DNA of 40,289 nt from an uncultured Alphaproteobacteria bacterium (GCA_902561355.1 CACEPG010000011.1:1-40289), one strand, 5' to 3'; counted from the first letter of the stretch, positions 24,607 through 34,942 are shown. Program-made: numbers and translations. Notes: generated from the sequence alone by a model not told the origin.

Positions 24607-26114
24607 TGTTTAAATACCCTGTTTTTGGAAAAATATAATGAAATATTATTTTTATTTGCATAATCAATAATTTTTGAATCATTTTTTGATCCCTTTGGTT
24701 GAACTATTGCAATACAATTATTTCTTTTTAATAACTTAATAGAATCTGTAAAAGGAAAAAAAGCATCCGATGCACAAGCAAATCTAGTTTTAGAAAAAGA
24801 ATCTTTTAATTTCATTAATGCTATTTTAGTTGCATCTAATCTGCTCATTTGACCAGCTCCAATCCCAATTGTTTGTTTATTTTTTACAAATACAATAGCG
24901 TTTGATTTAACGTGTTTTACAACCTTAAACGCAAAGATTAAATCTTCAATTACAGATTTAGGAGATTGTTTAATAGAAACTAGTTTTAAAAACTTATTAT
25001 TTATTCTTTGATAGTTGTTTTTTTGATAAAGTGTTCCTGAAACTGTAGATCTAAAATTAATATTTTTTATTTTGCTTAATTTGTTAGATTCAATCAATAT
25101 CAATTGTTTTTTTAATTTTAGTGTGCTTAATGATTTTTTGTCAAAGCTTGGCGCAACTATAATTTCAAAAAAATATTTTTGTAAAATCTTTGCTAAATCA
25201 TTTGTTATTTTTTTATTAACAAGCACAACGCCACCAAATGCACTTTTCTTATCAGAGCTGTAAGCTTTTTTAAAAGCCTTATTTATATTGATATCTGAAG
25301 CAACACCGCAAGGATTGTTATGTTTTATAATTATACATGTGGGTTCTTTAAATTCATTTATGCAACTCAAACCTTCATTTACATCTAGTATGTTATTATA
25401 ACCTAACTCTTTTCCACCAATCTTATAATCAAAAATTGTTTTGCTTTTACTTTTTTGAAAATAAGAATTTTGATCTGGATTTTCACCATATTTTAATTTT
25501 ATTTTTTTTGTTAATTTTTTTTCTTTTAACCATGTGGATATTAAGCTGTCATACTTAGAAGTATGCTCAAATATTTTTGATGCCATTAACTTTCTAAATT
25601 TAATAGAGGTAATCCCTTTATTAATATTTAAATTATTTATAAATTTTTTATAATCTGCTGGACTACAAATTGTTGTAACTGATTCAAAATTTTTAGCGGC
25701 AGACCTTAGCATTGCAGGACCACCAATATCAATCATATCTATAATTTTATTTTTGTCCAAAATTGAATCTTGAGTTTTTTCAAAAGGATATAAATTAACT
25801 ATAACATAGTCTATTTTTGGGAAATTTAGTTTTATAAATGATTTTTGATGAGATAGTGAAGTTCTTTTATATAAAATAGAAGCATGGACTTTGTGGTTTA
25901 GCGATTTTATTCTTCCATCTAACATCTCTTTAACCTTTGTAAGTTTTGAAATTTCCTGACATCTAAAACCAAGGTCTCTAATTTTATCACAAGTTGATCC
26001 AGTTGAAACAAAACCTATATTGTGTTTAATTAAATTATTACATAAAAATTTTAAATTCGATTTATCGAAAACTGAAATCAATGCATATTTTTTTATATTG
26101 CTTCTATAGACCAT
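24603..26114 (-). CDS. purH: Bifunctional AICAR transformylase / IMP cyclohydrolase
   Basis: Catalyses the last two steps of IMP synthesis. The 503-residue product has the N-terminal cyclohydrolase (MGS-like) domain with ALISVFDKSNL, STGSTCDKI and MLDGRIKSLNHKVHASIL, then IDYVIVNLYPFEKT and DIGGPAMLRSAAKN. The transformylase domain has KYGENPDQ near 208 and the Lys-His pair in IIKHNNPCGVA near 262, then RFACASDAFFPFTDSI. The end is the usual FSKNRVFKH. It overlaps the heparinase-like gene upstream by 22 bases and completes the rsmB-heparinase-purH run common in alphaproteobacteria. Confidence 0.97.
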   Translation of the reverse strand: MVYRSNIKKYALISVFDKSNLKFLCNNLIKHNIGFVSTGSTCDKIRDLGFRCQEISKLTKVKEMLDGRIKSLNHKVHASILYKRTSLSHQKSFIKLNFPKIDYVIVNLYPFEKTQDSILDKNKIIDMIDIGGPAMLRSAAKNFESVTTICSPADYKKFINNLNINKGITSIKFRKLMASKIFEHTSKYDSLISTWLKEKKLTKKIKLKYGENPDQNSYFQKSKSKTIFDYKIGGKELGYNNILDVNEGLSCINEFKEPTCIIIKHNNPCGVASDININKAFKKAYSSDKKSAFGGVVLVNKKITNDLAKILQKYFFEIIVAPSFDKKSLSTLKLKKQLILIESNKLSKIKNINFRSTVSGTLYQKNNYQRINNKFLKLVSIKQSPKSVIEDLIFAFKVVKHVKSNAIVFVKNKQTIGIGAGQMSRLDATKIALMKLKDSFSKTRFACASDAFFPFTDSIKLLKRNNCIAIVQPKGSKNDSKIIDYANKNNISLYFSKNRVFKH

Positions 26115-27640
26115 TTTTCAATTTTTTTTGTAGAGTCAGTTATTCCTTTAATTACTATTTGTTGTGTTTCTTTTGTACTATTATTGTCGACATATATACT
26201 TTTTTCTAATCCTAGTTCAGAATTAGATTTAAACATCCATATTTTATTTTTTTTTGTTTTTAATATAATATTTTTTTTATTTGTTGTAATATTTGTTGTT
26301 ATATCTGGCATAAGATGAAACCTAATATGATAAACTGTTTTTGAATTAGTTGATTTTAGAGAAATAATCGAATCTTCTCCGTGTATTTTATCTTCATTTT
26401 TTTCTATAATTATTTTTCTTTTTATTATTTTTTTAAATTTTCTTAAGTAACCATTATGTGAGCCTTCAAAATCTATAATTTTCTCAAAATCATTTATCTG
26501 AAATGAAACCTTTTGTGGATATTTAATATGCGGATTACCTGCCTTAATTTCACTAATATTTGTATTTTTTAAAATAATAGTAGAATGTGCTGCACTATAA
26601 CGAAGATATTCTGGATTTTTTCCATAACTTTCAGATGCGCCACAATTCGTTATTATTTTTTCATCTTTTATGCTTAGCTCAAACGACAATGTTCCAGCAC
26701 CTAATGATTTACTTACTTTTAAATTATTTGGTTGAACAACGTCAAAAAATAAACTTCTTTTTTTGTCTGAATAAAATGCAATACCATTATTATTAGTAAA
26801 AGCTCTAGATTTTAAAAATTCTTCTTTTTCAATTATATCTTGAATTTGTTTTTGATAATTATTATTTGCACCATTAAATAAAGCAACTGTGCCGTCTTGA
26901 TGAATATATTGATTTAATGCAGAAGTCATATTTAAAATAAAAAAATTAATTTTTTCTGGCACTAAGATTTTAAAAAAAAGTAAAATATTTTTAACTTCAT
27001 TTAAATTATTTATAAATTTAGCTTGTTCAAGAACATTATAGCTTTTATGCATTCCTGCTCTATCAATTTGAATTTCTATAATTGTTTCAATATTTTTTAA
27101 AAAACTTTGATTGAATTCTTTAAGTAAAAGTTTAGATAAAATAAAAGCAACTATTTCGTATGAACTAATTTCATCTAAATTCTTTCTTTTAAAAAAAAAG
27201 AATAATCTTTTTATATGGATATTGATTATTTTATTAAGCAAAGTATTTTCAGTTTTTGATAAAACTGAACTTACAAACTCATAATTGTAATATATGCTTA
27301 AAAGTCTTTGTGCAGTTAATTTTTCATCCCAAGGAAATTCCAATTTATTTTTAAAAAGATTAAACCATAAAAAAATATTTTTTTTTGAAATTTCAATTCC
27401 TGATTTACCCCCAATTTTTTGTAAGTAGAATAAAAATTCAAATGAATGAGAGTCTACAAAATTGTTATCATAAAAAAAATTTTCTTTAAAAACATATTGT
27501 TTTATTTTTTTATAATTAATAAAATCTATTTGTTTAAAATTAATATTTTTTAGATTTAATTTTTTTCTTTTTGTAAAACTTATTTTTATAAAAATAAATA
27601 TAATTAATTTCTGTATAAGATTTATTATAAATTTAAACAT
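26093..27640 (-). CDS. Heparinase II/III family protein
   Basis: A 515-residue protein of the heparinase II/III-like family placed between rsmB and purH, as in many alphaproteobacteria. The first 30 residues contain a hydrophobic segment. A helical (alpha/alpha toroid) region follows with WDEKLTAQRLLSIYYN near 115-130 and the HIKRL, SYEIVAF segments. A beta-rich C-terminal half has GTLSFELSIKDEKIITNCGA and YLRYSAAHSTIILKN. The family includes polysaccharide lyases, but the substrate of this widespread member is not established. It overlaps both neighbours (8 and 22 bases). Confidence 0.88.
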   Translation of the reverse strand: MFKFIINLIQKLIIFIFIKISFTKRKKLNLKNINFKQIDFINYKKIKQYVFKENFFYDNNFVDSHSFEFLFYLQKIGGKSGIEISKKNIFLWFNLFKNKLEFPWDEKLTAQRLLSIYYNYEFVSSVLSKTENTLLNKIINIHIKRLFFFFKRKNLDEISSYEIVAFILSKLLLKEFNQSFLKNIETIIEIQIDRAGMHKSYNVLEQAKFINNLNEVKNILLFFKILVPEKINFFILNMTSALNQYIHQDGTVALFNGANNNYQKQIQDIIEKEEFLKSRAFTNNNGIAFYSDKKRSLFFDVVQPNNLKVSKSLGAGTLSFELSIKDEKIITNCGASESYGKNPEYLRYSAAHSTIILKNTNISEIKAGNPHIKYPQKVSFQINDFEKIIDFEGSHNGYLRKFKKIIKRKIIIEKNEDKIHGEDSIISLKSTNSKTVYHIRFHLMPDITTNITTNKKNIILKTKKNKIWMFKSNSELGLEKSIYVDNNSTKETQQIVIKGITDSTKKIEKWSIEAI

Positions 27641-28907
27641 TTTTTATAAATTTTACTGCAAAAAATCCATCAATCAAAAAACTTCCATAGTTTTTGGGAA
27701 CATGGAAAATATATCCTTTGTCATTTATAAACATATTAATATTTTTTTCATTTTTGATTTTCTCAAACTTTAACATTGAGAATTCTTTATGTTTTTCCAA
27801 AAAATATTCAATTTGTGCTTCTGTTTCTTCATATAAAAATGAACAGGTCATGTAAATTATAATGCCATTTTTTTTTAAAAATGAACAAGCTTTATTTAAT
27901 AAATTTCTTTGTAAATTAACTAAACTAATAATATCGGGAGTGTTTTTTTTAAAAAAAATTTCTGGATTTCTTCTTATTGTGCCAACAGCTGTACACGGAG
28001 CGTCAATTAAAACTACATCAAACTTATCTTCAATGTTCAAGTATAATGCATTTTTATTGCTTATTTTAGAATTAAATTTTAATCTTTTTAGATTACTTTT
28101 GAGTATTTCAATTTTATTTGCATTTATATCATTTGCATGAGTTGCTGATCCTTTTGAAATTGCTTGAAATAATTTTCCTCCTGGAGCAGCACATAAATCC
28201 AAAATATTTTTTTTTGATATCTCAGGACTTAAAAATATGGGTAACATTGATGAAAAATCTTGTACCCACCAATTACCTTTTTTGTAATCATCTAAATAAT
28301 TAATTTTTTTTGAATCAATAATAAAGGCGGATGTTGCTGTCGATTTAAAATGTTTATCTTTAAAATTTTTTAAAGATAATTTGTTTTTAAATACAAGGTG
28401 TAAATTAGGTTCTTTATAAAAATTTTTGATGAAAATATTTTTGTCAGTATTATGTAATTTTTTTGTATTCTTGTTAAACCATTTCGGTAACATATTATGG
28501 TTAATTGTAGTCTTAACAACTCTGTCTTTATCAGTTAAAATATTTTTTAAAACTGCATTTATTAAGCCAGGATTAACTTTTATTTTTTTAGCAACCTCTA
28601 CACTATCATTTACTACCGCATAATCTTTAAAATTTAAAAAAATTAATTGGGTAATTGCGCTTAAAAGTAAAATATGCTGATTAGTTTTTGATTTTTTTTT
28701 TAAATATTGATTTAAAATTTTAGTAATGTGAAACTGAAAACGAATACTGTTTAAACATACATTATTGATCAACGATCTGTCATTTTTAGAAATATTAATA
28801 TTTTTTTTAACAATTTTATTATAACTGTTGTCAAAATTAGAGCTTTTTTTGTATATTTCTAATAAGATTTTAAAAACTATTAGTCTTATTTTTACACTTT
28901 TTTTCAT
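27633..28907 (-). CDS. rsmB: 16S rRNA (cytosine-5) methyltransferase RsmB
   Basis: SAM-dependent enzyme that methylates C967 of 16S rRNA. The 424-residue product has an N-terminal NusB-like RNA-binding domain (about 1-130) and a C-terminal catalytic domain. The SAM loop is ILDLCAAPGGKLFQA near 233-247. Motif IV VLIDAPCTAVGTIRRNPE (near 297-314) carries one key Cys, and motif VI YMTCSFLYEE (near 350-359) the other. It is first in the rsmB-heparinase-purH run and divergent from the GT9-like gene across 21 bases. Confidence 0.94.
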   Translation of the reverse strand: MKKSVKIRLIVFKILLEIYKKSSNFDNSYNKIVKKNINISKNDRSLINNVCLNSIRFQFHITKILNQYLKKKSKTNQHILLLSAITQLIFLNFKDYAVVNDSVEVAKKIKVNPGLINAVLKNILTDKDRVVKTTINHNMLPKWFNKNTKKLHNTDKNIFIKNFYKEPNLHLVFKNKLSLKNFKDKHFKSTATSAFIIDSKKINYLDDYKKGNWWVQDFSSMLPIFLSPEISKKNILDLCAAPGGKLFQAISKGSATHANDINANKIEILKSNLKRLKFNSKISNKNALYLNIEDKFDVVLIDAPCTAVGTIRRNPEIFFKKNTPDIISLVNLQRNLLNKACSFLKKNGIIIYMTCSFLYEETEAQIEYFLEKHKEFSMLKFEKIKNEKNINMFINDKGYIFHVPKNYGSFLIDGFFAVKFIKNV

Positions 28908-28928
28908 TATATATATTATTAGAGTTAA

Positions 28929-30074
28929 ATGCCTTTTTTTAGTTTTGCATTAAAAGATAGTTCATATCAATTTAAATCTCAAATAATAGAGAATAAAGTA
29001 ACATATTATAGTAAAAATTTAAATTTGTGGAATCAGCTGAAATCTAAAAATGCAAAAAATATTATAAATTTTATAAGATTTGAAAAAAGAGAAAAAATAA
29101 ATAAACTAAAAAAAAAAATATTGTTTTGTGTTCCTCCTAAAATTGGTCTTGGTGATGCTGTAGAATATGGAATAGCCATTCAATCTATTATAAAAAGTAA
29201 TAAGTTTAAAAAAATTGGTCTTGCATTTTCTGCAGAGTATTCTTTTTTTTTAAAAAAAAAATTTAAAATTAAAAATATTTATCCATTTATAATTTCTAAA
29301 AAAGACATAGAAAGTTACGACAATGTTTTTCATTTAACACTTGAAATAGAGGCGTTAAAAAGTCAAAAATATTTAAGGTCAGATATTGTTTCTGAAGTGT
29401 TAAACTATTTTAAAATTTCTAATAAAAAAAATGAGAAAATTAAATCTATTAATAAAAAAAAAATTAATAAAATTTCTATTTTTCCAATATCTACTTCACC
29501 CTTAAGAACTATGCCGGTCAATATTTTAAATGAACTATTATTGTTTTTAAAAAATAAAATTGAAGTTGAAATATTTTTTAACGATAAGTCTGATATTTCT
29601 AAATTTATTGAAAAAAATATAATAATGAATAATTTTACAAAAAAAGATCCTAAAAATTTAAATTCTTTAATTAGATCTATAGAAAAAATTGAGTTTGGAA
29701 TATTTGTTGATTCTGGGCCCCTGCATATTTCTAAAATAATTGGTAAAAAAGGTATTTTGGTTGAAACAAGTGTTTCAGGCAGTGTTTTACTAAAAAACTA
29801 CAAACAAATCAAAGTTGTTAAAAATGAATTTATTTCAACATATTGTAAAGCTCCTTGTGGTTTAGTTGATATTTTTTCATTTAATAAAAAAATAGGCTGT
29901 TATTCTTCATTAAAGGTGAAACAAAAAAAAATTTTAAATTTAGAAAACTTTAATGAATTACAGAGAAGAGAAATAAAGCAAAATAATATATTTTATTTGT
30001 TAAATCCTGTTGGTTGTGTAGAGTCGATCAATATAAATAATATTAAAAAAATAATTGAAAGAGAAGTATTTTGA
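28929..30074 (+). CDS. GT9/heptosyltransferase-like glycosyltransferase
   Basis: A 381-residue GT-B-type protein resembling ADP-heptose:LPS heptosyltransferases. The N-terminal domain has the Gly-rich loop VPPKIGLGDAVEYGIAIQSI near 70-89. The C-terminal nucleotide-sugar site has SIFPISTSPLRTMPVN near 179-194 and the signature FGIFVDSGPLHISKIIGKK near 257-275. A Cys-containing C-terminal extension (YCKAPCG, NKKIGCYS, NPVGCVES) is unusual and may form a small metal-binding or disulfide-linked module. It ends one base before the thymidine kinase start, so the two genes are co-transcribed. The sugar and acceptor are unknown. Confidence 0.75.
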   Translation: MPFFSFALKDSSYQFKSQIIENKVTYYSKNLNLWNQLKSKNAKNIINFIRFEKREKINKLKKKILFCVPPKIGLGDAVEYGIAIQSIIKSNKFKKIGLAFSAEYSFFLKKKFKIKNIYPFIISKKDIESYDNVFHLTLEIEALKSQKYLRSDIVSEVLNYFKISNKKNEKIKSINKKKINKISIFPISTSPLRTMPVNILNELLLFLKNKIEVEIFFNDKSDISKFIEKNIIMNNFTKKDPKNLNSLIRSIEKIEFGIFVDSGPLHISKIIGKKGILVETSVSGSVLLKNYKQIKVVKNEFISTYCKAPCGLVDIFSFNKKIGCYSSLKVKQKKILNLENFNELQRREIKQNNIFYLLNPVGCVESININNIKKIIEREVF

Positions 30075-30075
30075 T

Positions 30076-30627
30076 ATGCGTGGTACTTTAGAAACTATTG
30101 TTGGGGCTATGTTTGCTGGAAAAACAAGCGAGTTATTAAAAAGAATATTATGGGCTAAACATCAAAATAAAAAAATTATAGTCATAAAGCCAGTTATTGA
30201 TAATCGTTATTCAGAAACTAAAATTATTACTCACAACGATTTAAGTCATGAATGTTTTGCAATGCAAAATTGGGAACAGGTTAATCAAAATTTTGATTTT
30301 AAAAAAATTAAATATGATGTAGTTTTTTTAGATGAGATTCAGTTTATGGAAATGTCTGAAACAATACAAAATGTAGAAAATATTTTAGAAATGGGTATCG
30401 ATGTAGTTTGCGCTGGTTTGGACCAAGACTCTAGAGGAAAACCTTGGGAAACTTCTTCAATGGTTTTAGGTTTGTCAGATAAAATATTGAAAATATATGG
30501 TTTTTGTAATGTTTGTGGAATGGAAGCTACAAAAACATATAGAAAAAAAGAAGGGGGTGAACGAACACAAGTTGGTGCAGCAAATATATACGAGCCCAGA
30601 TGCTTAAAACACTGGGAACCAAGATAA
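30076..30627 (+). CDS. tdk: Thymidine kinase
   Basis: Type II thymidine kinase that phosphorylates thymidine for salvage. The ATG at 30076 gives 183 residues and places the P-loop GAMFAGKTSELLKR at residues 10-23; an upstream TTG frame extension is not needed. VVFLDEIQFM holds the Walker B and catalytic glutamate. The C-terminal lasso ATKTYRKKEGGERTQVGA precedes IYEPRCLKHWEP. The zinc site is CNVC plus the Cys and His of RCLKHW. It touches the end of acs, tail to tail, with no gap. Confidence 0.96.
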   Translation: MRGTLETIVGAMFAGKTSELLKRILWAKHQNKKIIVIKPVIDNRYSETKIITHNDLSHECFAMQNWEQVNQNFDFKKIKYDVVFLDEIQFMEMSETIQNVENILEMGIDVVCAGLDQDSRGKPWETSSMVLGLSDKILKIYGFCNVCGMEATKTYRKKEGGERTQVGAANIYEPRCLKHWEPR

Positions 30628-32550
30628 TTACTGATTCAATCTGTTTTTTACCAGATTATCAACTACTCCAGGATCAGCTAATGTAGATGTATCACCAAGC
30701 TGACTATGTTCATTAGCAGCAATTTTTCTTAATATTCTTCTCATAATTTTGCCTGATCTTGTTTTCGGCAAACCTTCTGTAAAATGTATTAAGTCTGGAG
30801 TTGCTATAGGTCCTATTTTTTCACGAACTAATTGTTTTAATTCTTTATTAAGCTCATTAGAAGATTCTTCTCCAGCATTTAAAGATACATAACAATACAA
30901 ACCATTTCCTTTTATATCATGTGGATATCCAACTACTGCTGCTTCAGATACTTTTGGATGTGAAACAAAAGCACTTTCTATTTCTGCTGTACCTAAATTA
31001 TGTCCTGAAACTATTATAACATCATCTACTCTCCCAGTGATCCAATAATACCCATCAATATCTCTTCTACACCCATCACCTGTAAAATATTTTCCATCAA
31101 ACTGAGAAAAATAAGTTTCTATAAATCTATTATGATCGCCATAAACAGTTCTCATTTGTCCTGGCCAAGACCTCTTCATACAAAGCATTCCCTCACATTC
31201 TCCTTGAAGTTCATTTCCTTCTTTATCTACTATACATGGTTCAATACCGTAAAAAGGGATAGTGGCGGAACCTGGCTTAAGTTTTGTAGCTCCAGTTTGA
31301 GGTGAAATTAATATACCTCCTGTTTCAGTTTGCCACCAAGTATCAACTATAGGGCATTTTGAATTACCAGGAACTTCAAAATACCACTTCCATGCCCCAG
31401 GATTAATCGGTTCTCCTACAGTGCCCATTAATTTTAATGAAGATCTGTTAGTTTTGTTTACATAATCATTTCCCTCGCGCATTAAAGATCTAATTGCGGT
31501 TGGTGCTGTGTAAAAAATATTAACTTTATGTTTTTCAATTATTTGCCAAAATCTTGAAAAGTCTGGATAATTCGGAACACCTTCAAACATTAATGTAGTA
31601 GCACCATTACTTAATGGACCATAAATAATGTAACTATGCCCAGTTACCCAGCCTATATCTGCAGTACACCAATAAATATCTTCTTTGCTATAATTGAATA
31701 TATATTCATGTGTCATAGAAGCATATACTATATAACCACCAGAAGTATGCAAAACTCCTTTTGGTTTTCCAGTTGATCCAGAAGTATAAAGTATGAACAA
31801 AGGGTCTTCAGCTGATACTTCTACAGGATCACAAGTATCATCAACCAGCTTTAATAAGTCATTAAAGTAAACATCCCTTTTAGTGTTTAAGTTTACTTTG
31901 CCTCCTGTTCTTTTTATAACTAGACACTTTTTTACATCAGGACATTTTTCAAGAGCTTTATCAGCTATATTTTTTAATGGAATAATTTTACCTCCCCTTA
32001 CACCTTCATCTGCTGTAATGAGAAACTCTGACTTACAATCTAAAATTCTTCCTGAAATTGAATCTGCTGAAAATCCTCCAAAAATAATTGAATGAATGGC
32101 TCCTATTCTCGCACATGCTAACATTATATATGCTAGTTCTGGGATCATAGTTAAATAAATAGTTACCCTGTCTCCTTTTTTTACACCAATTTTTTTTAGT
32201 ACATTGGCTGCTTTAGAAACATTTAATAATAAATCTTTATAAGTAATTTTTTTTACATCATTAGGATCGTCTCCCTCCCAAATGATTGCAATTCTATCAG
32301 GATTTTCTTTTGCATGTCGATCTATACAATTATATGCAACATTCAGTGTTCCATCATAGTACCAATTTATATCAACTTCATTTTTTGAATATTTAATTTT
32401 TTTTATTTTTGTATAATCTTTTATCCATTGAATTCTTTTTCCTTGTTCATTCCAAAAATTATCGTTTTCATTTACAGATTTGCTGTACATCTGATTATAT
32501 TCATCAGAATTAACTTTTGCTTGTTTAATCCACTCTTCTTTAATTTCCAT
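30628..32550 (-). CDS. acs: Acetyl-CoA synthetase
   Basis: AMP-forming ligase that activates acetate with ATP and CoA. The 640-residue product is full length. It has the adenylate loop [20 protein letters not shown] near 253-272, then [34 protein letters not shown] and [20 protein letters not shown]. The C-terminal [16 protein letters not shown] contains Lys601, the residue acetylated in Acs enzymes. It is last in the minus-strand run tsaD, EVE gene, sulfotransferase, acs, and ends against tdk. Confidence 0.97.
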   Translation of the reverse strand: MEIKEEWIKQAKVNSDEYNQMYSKSVNENDNFWNEQGKRIQWIKDYTKIKKIKYSKNEVDINWYYDGTLNVAYNCIDRHAKENPDRIAIIWEGDDPNDVKKITYKDLLLNVSKAANVLKKIGVKKGDRVTIYLTMIPELAYIMLACARIGAIHSIIFGGFSADSISGRILDCKSEFLITADEGVRGGKIIPLKNIADKALEKCPDVKKCLVIKRTGGKVNLNTKRDVYFNDLLKLVDDTCDPVEVSAEDPLFILYTSGSTGKPKGVLHTSGGYIVYASMTHEYIFNYSKEDIYWCTADIGWVTGHSYIIYGPLSNGATTLMFEGVPNYPDFSRFWQIIEKHKVNIFYTAPTAIRSLMREGNDYVNKTNRSSLKLMGTVGEPINPGAWKWYFEVPGNSKCPIVDTWWQTETGGILISPQTGATKLKPGSATIPFYGIEPCIVDKEGNELQGECEGMLCMKRSWPGQMRTVYGDHNRFIETYFSQFDGKYFTGDGCRRDIDGYYWITGRVDDVIIVSGHNLGTAEIESAFVSHPKVSEAAVVGYPHDIKGNGLYCYVSLNAGEESSNELNKELKQLVREKIGPIATPDLIHFTEGLPKTRSGKIMRRILRKIAANEHSQLGDTSTLADPGVVDNLVKNRLNQ

Positions 32551-32577
32551 TATAAAAAAAACCTACTTTGAAATTAA

Positions 32578-33468
32578 TTAAATATCAATGGTTAATTTAT
32601 AATTATATTTTTTTAAAATATCTTTAAACTTGCTTTCTAAAAAAATAATTTGATTTTGATTTAGTTTTTTTCCCCACTGATTACTTTTACCAACAGCAAA
32701 AAATGGACCATTTACAGCTTCTTTAAAGCCTCTAACTTCTTCTTCTTTTTTCATATAATTAAATTTAGTTGTTTCAACTATGTTCTTTATTTTTTTATTT
32801 ACATTGGGAATCTTGATTTTATAATTTTCATAAAAAAAAGAAATAATTTTAAATAACACTTCCTCTTTTTTATATATTAGATCTTCATATTTTATTACTA
32901 ATATAGGAACATTCCAATTTTTTATTGTCCATGAATTTATATGATTGTTCCAGCTAGATAAATATACTTTAGGTATTAGTGGTTTATATAAATCTAAATT
33001 TCCACCCCATGAAACACAAGCATTATCATTTGTAAGAAAATCGACACTATCTTCAATAGACAAATTTGAATGTCTTGACCATGAAACACATACATCTCTT
33101 GGATCTCTTATGAGATAAATTATACCCCTTATATATTTTTCATCAGTAAAAAAATTATTATTTAATTTAAAGTTTGCAAAATGTGTTTTAAAAAAAGCAA
33201 AGTCTTCTTTGAATCCCAAGTTTTTTTTAATTTGTAATTTTTGTAAATATTTTGATAATATTTCTAATTTGTTAATTTTAAAAAAATCATTTTCGTTTAT
33301 TTTTTTAATTAAATCTAATCTTTCAACAGTTTCAAGTTGAGTTATATACTTTAGTAAATTGAAACTAAACTTACCTTCTTTATTAAAAAAAAGAGAAACT
33401 AAAATTGCCCTTAAAAGCGTGTTTCCACTTTTTGGGTAAGAGGCTAGCCAAAAAATATGCTTATCCAT
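32578..33468 (-). CDS. Sulfotransferase-family protein (copy 2)
   Basis: A 296-residue PAPS-dependent sulfotransferase closely related to the one at 19796. The two share HIFW-ASxPKSGNTLLRAIL-SLFF at the start, YLIRDPRDVCVSWSRH near 118-133, YEDLIY, and GFKEAVNGPFF and NQWGKKLN near the end. The P-loop is YPKSGNTLL. It lies between the EVE-domain gene (2-base gap) and acs (27-base gap), so an accessory gene has been placed inside a housekeeping run. The acceptor is unknown. Confidence 0.9.
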   Translation of the reverse strand: MDKHIFWLASYPKSGNTLLRAILVSLFFNKEGKFSFNLLKYITQLETVERLDLIKKINENDFFKINKLEILSKYLQKLQIKKNLGFKEDFAFFKTHFANFKLNNNFFTDEKYIRGIIYLIRDPRDVCVSWSRHSNLSIEDSVDFLTNDNACVSWGGNLDLYKPLIPKVYLSSWNNHINSWTIKNWNVPILVIKYEDLIYKKEEVLFKIISFFYENYKIKIPNVNKKIKNIVETTKFNYMKKEEEVRGFKEAVNGPFFAVGKSNQWGKKLNQNQIIFLESKFKDILKKYNYKLTIDI

Positions 33469-33470
33469 TT

Positions 33471-33884
33471 TTATTTATTTGATATTTTTAAAATTTCATC
33501 CCATTCTTTTTTTGAAACTGGCATAACAGAAAGTCTGCTTTGTTTAATAAGTGGTATTTGATTTAGCTTTGAATTATTTTTAATTTGTTCCAAGCTAACT
33601 GGCTTTTTCATTTTATATTTAGACTTTACATCTACAACAACAAACTTGCCTGTTTTATCAGTTGGATCAGTATAATATTCCTTAACAACCTCAACAACCC
33701 CAACAACAGATTTGTCAACCACTGAGTGATAAAAAAAACATAAATCTCCCTTTTTCATTTTCATTAGATTGTTTCTAGCTTGATAATTTCTGACCCCATC
33801 CCACATAGCTATAACTTCATCTACTTGATTTTTCCACGACCATGTTGACGGTTCAGATTTCATTAACCAATAATTTATTCTCAT
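33471..33884 (-). CDS. EVE-domain protein
   Basis: A 137-residue protein covering one complete EVE domain, a PUA-related fold that binds modified nucleobases. The family start YWLMKSEPSTWSW is followed by MWDGVRNYQARNNLMKMKKG, LCFFYHS and VVGVVEVVKEYYTDPTD. Stand-alone bacterial EVE proteins of this length resemble thymocyte nuclear protein 1; their cellular role is unclear. It overlaps the end of tsaD by 4 bases. Confidence 0.94.
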   Translation of the reverse strand: MRINYWLMKSEPSTWSWKNQVDEVIAMWDGVRNYQARNNLMKMKKGDLCFFYHSVVDKSVVGVVEVVKEYYTDPTDKTGKFVVVDVKSKYKMKKPVSLEQIKNNSKLNQIPLIKQSRLSVMPVSKKEWDEILKISNK

Positions 33885-34882
33885 ATAGTTAGCCTTGGAT
33901 TAGGTTTAAAATCAATATTAGCATTTTTTTTATTATACTTATAAATACAAGCCCAAGCAATCATAGCCGCATTATCACTTAACATTTCTTTAGGCGGTAG
34001 AATTAATTTAATTTTATATTTATTAGTAATATTTAATAATTTTGATTTTATATAATTATTATTAGCAACACCACCAACAACAGAAATAGATGATAATTTT
34101 ATTTTTTCATTAATTAAATTTTTAATTGCTCTTTCAATTTTAAAACAAAGAATTTCAGAAACGCACTTTTGGAAAGATGCAGACATGTTATTTACAAAAT
34201 CATTATCAATTTTATTTTTTTTTATTATTAAATTAACTGATGTTTTTAATCCAGAAAAAGAAAAGTTTAAGTTACTTTTATCAATTAATGGAAGTGGAAG
34301 TTTAAAATAATTTTCATCACCTTTTTTAGCTTTAATTTCAATTTCTTTTCCTCCTGGATACTTAAGTCCAAGAAGTTTACCAACTTTGTCAAAAGCTTCT
34401 CCAACTGCATCATCAATAGTTTCACCAAGTAATTTTATTTTTTCTTTGTTTTTTATTATGTAAATTTGTGTATGCCCTCCAGTAATAAGAAGTGAGAGAT
34501 GTGGAAATGAAATTTTGTTATTAAATGATGATGAAAACAAATGCCCTTCTAAATGATTAATTGGTATGAAAGGTTTGTTTGCTCCTATTGATAAAGCTTT
34601 TGCAAAAGTAGAACCAACTAATAAAGCTCCTATTAGTCCTGGGCCACAAGTTGCAGTGTAAATATCTATATCTTTAGGATTAATTTTTGATTTTTTAAAA
34701 GCAGTTTTTGTAATTTTTTGTAAAATTTCTAAATGAGCCCTTGAAGCTAATTCGGGTACAATACCACCATGTTTTTTATGTATTTCTTGAGAATAAATTA
34801 TATGGCTCAAAATAGTTTTATTGCTTTTCATAATACACACTGATGTTTCATCACATGAAGTTTCTACTGCAAAAACAAGCAT
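33881..34882 (-). CDS. tsaD: tRNA threonylcarbamoyladenosine transferase TsaD
   Basis: Kae1/TsaD subunit that makes t6A37 in ANN-decoding tRNAs. The 333-residue product begins VFAVETSCDETSVCIM, and the iron/zinc ligands are His110 and His114 in INHLEGH. Other motifs are GPGLIGALLVG, LLITGGHTQIYII, LGETIDDAVGEAFDKVGKLL and the C-terminal DNAAMIAWA. It heads the minus-strand run to acs and is divergent from the mitofilin-like gene across 60 bases. Confidence 0.97.
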   Translation of the reverse strand: MLVFAVETSCDETSVCIMKSNKTILSHIIYSQEIHKKHGGIVPELASRAHLEILQKITKTAFKKSKINPKDIDIYTATCGPGLIGALLVGSTFAKALSIGANKPFIPINHLEGHLFSSSFNNKISFPHLSLLITGGHTQIYIIKNKEKIKLLGETIDDAVGEAFDKVGKLLGLKYPGGKEIEIKAKKGDENYFKLPLPLIDKSNLNFSFSGLKTSVNLIIKKNKIDNDFVNNMSASFQKCVSEILCFKIERAIKNLINEKIKLSSISVVGGVANNNYIKSKLLNITNKYKIKLILPPKEMLSDNAAMIAWACIYKYNKKNANIDFKPNPRLTI

Positions 34883-34942
34883 AATTTTCCGTATATTAAT
34901 TTCTTCTGTTAAACAACTAGCTATTAATGCTAAAAAAGTTTT

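Noticed and set aside
30055-30075. TTG start for thymidine kinase inside the GT9-like gene
   Set aside because: The ATG at 30076 puts the P-loop at the normal distance from the N-terminus.
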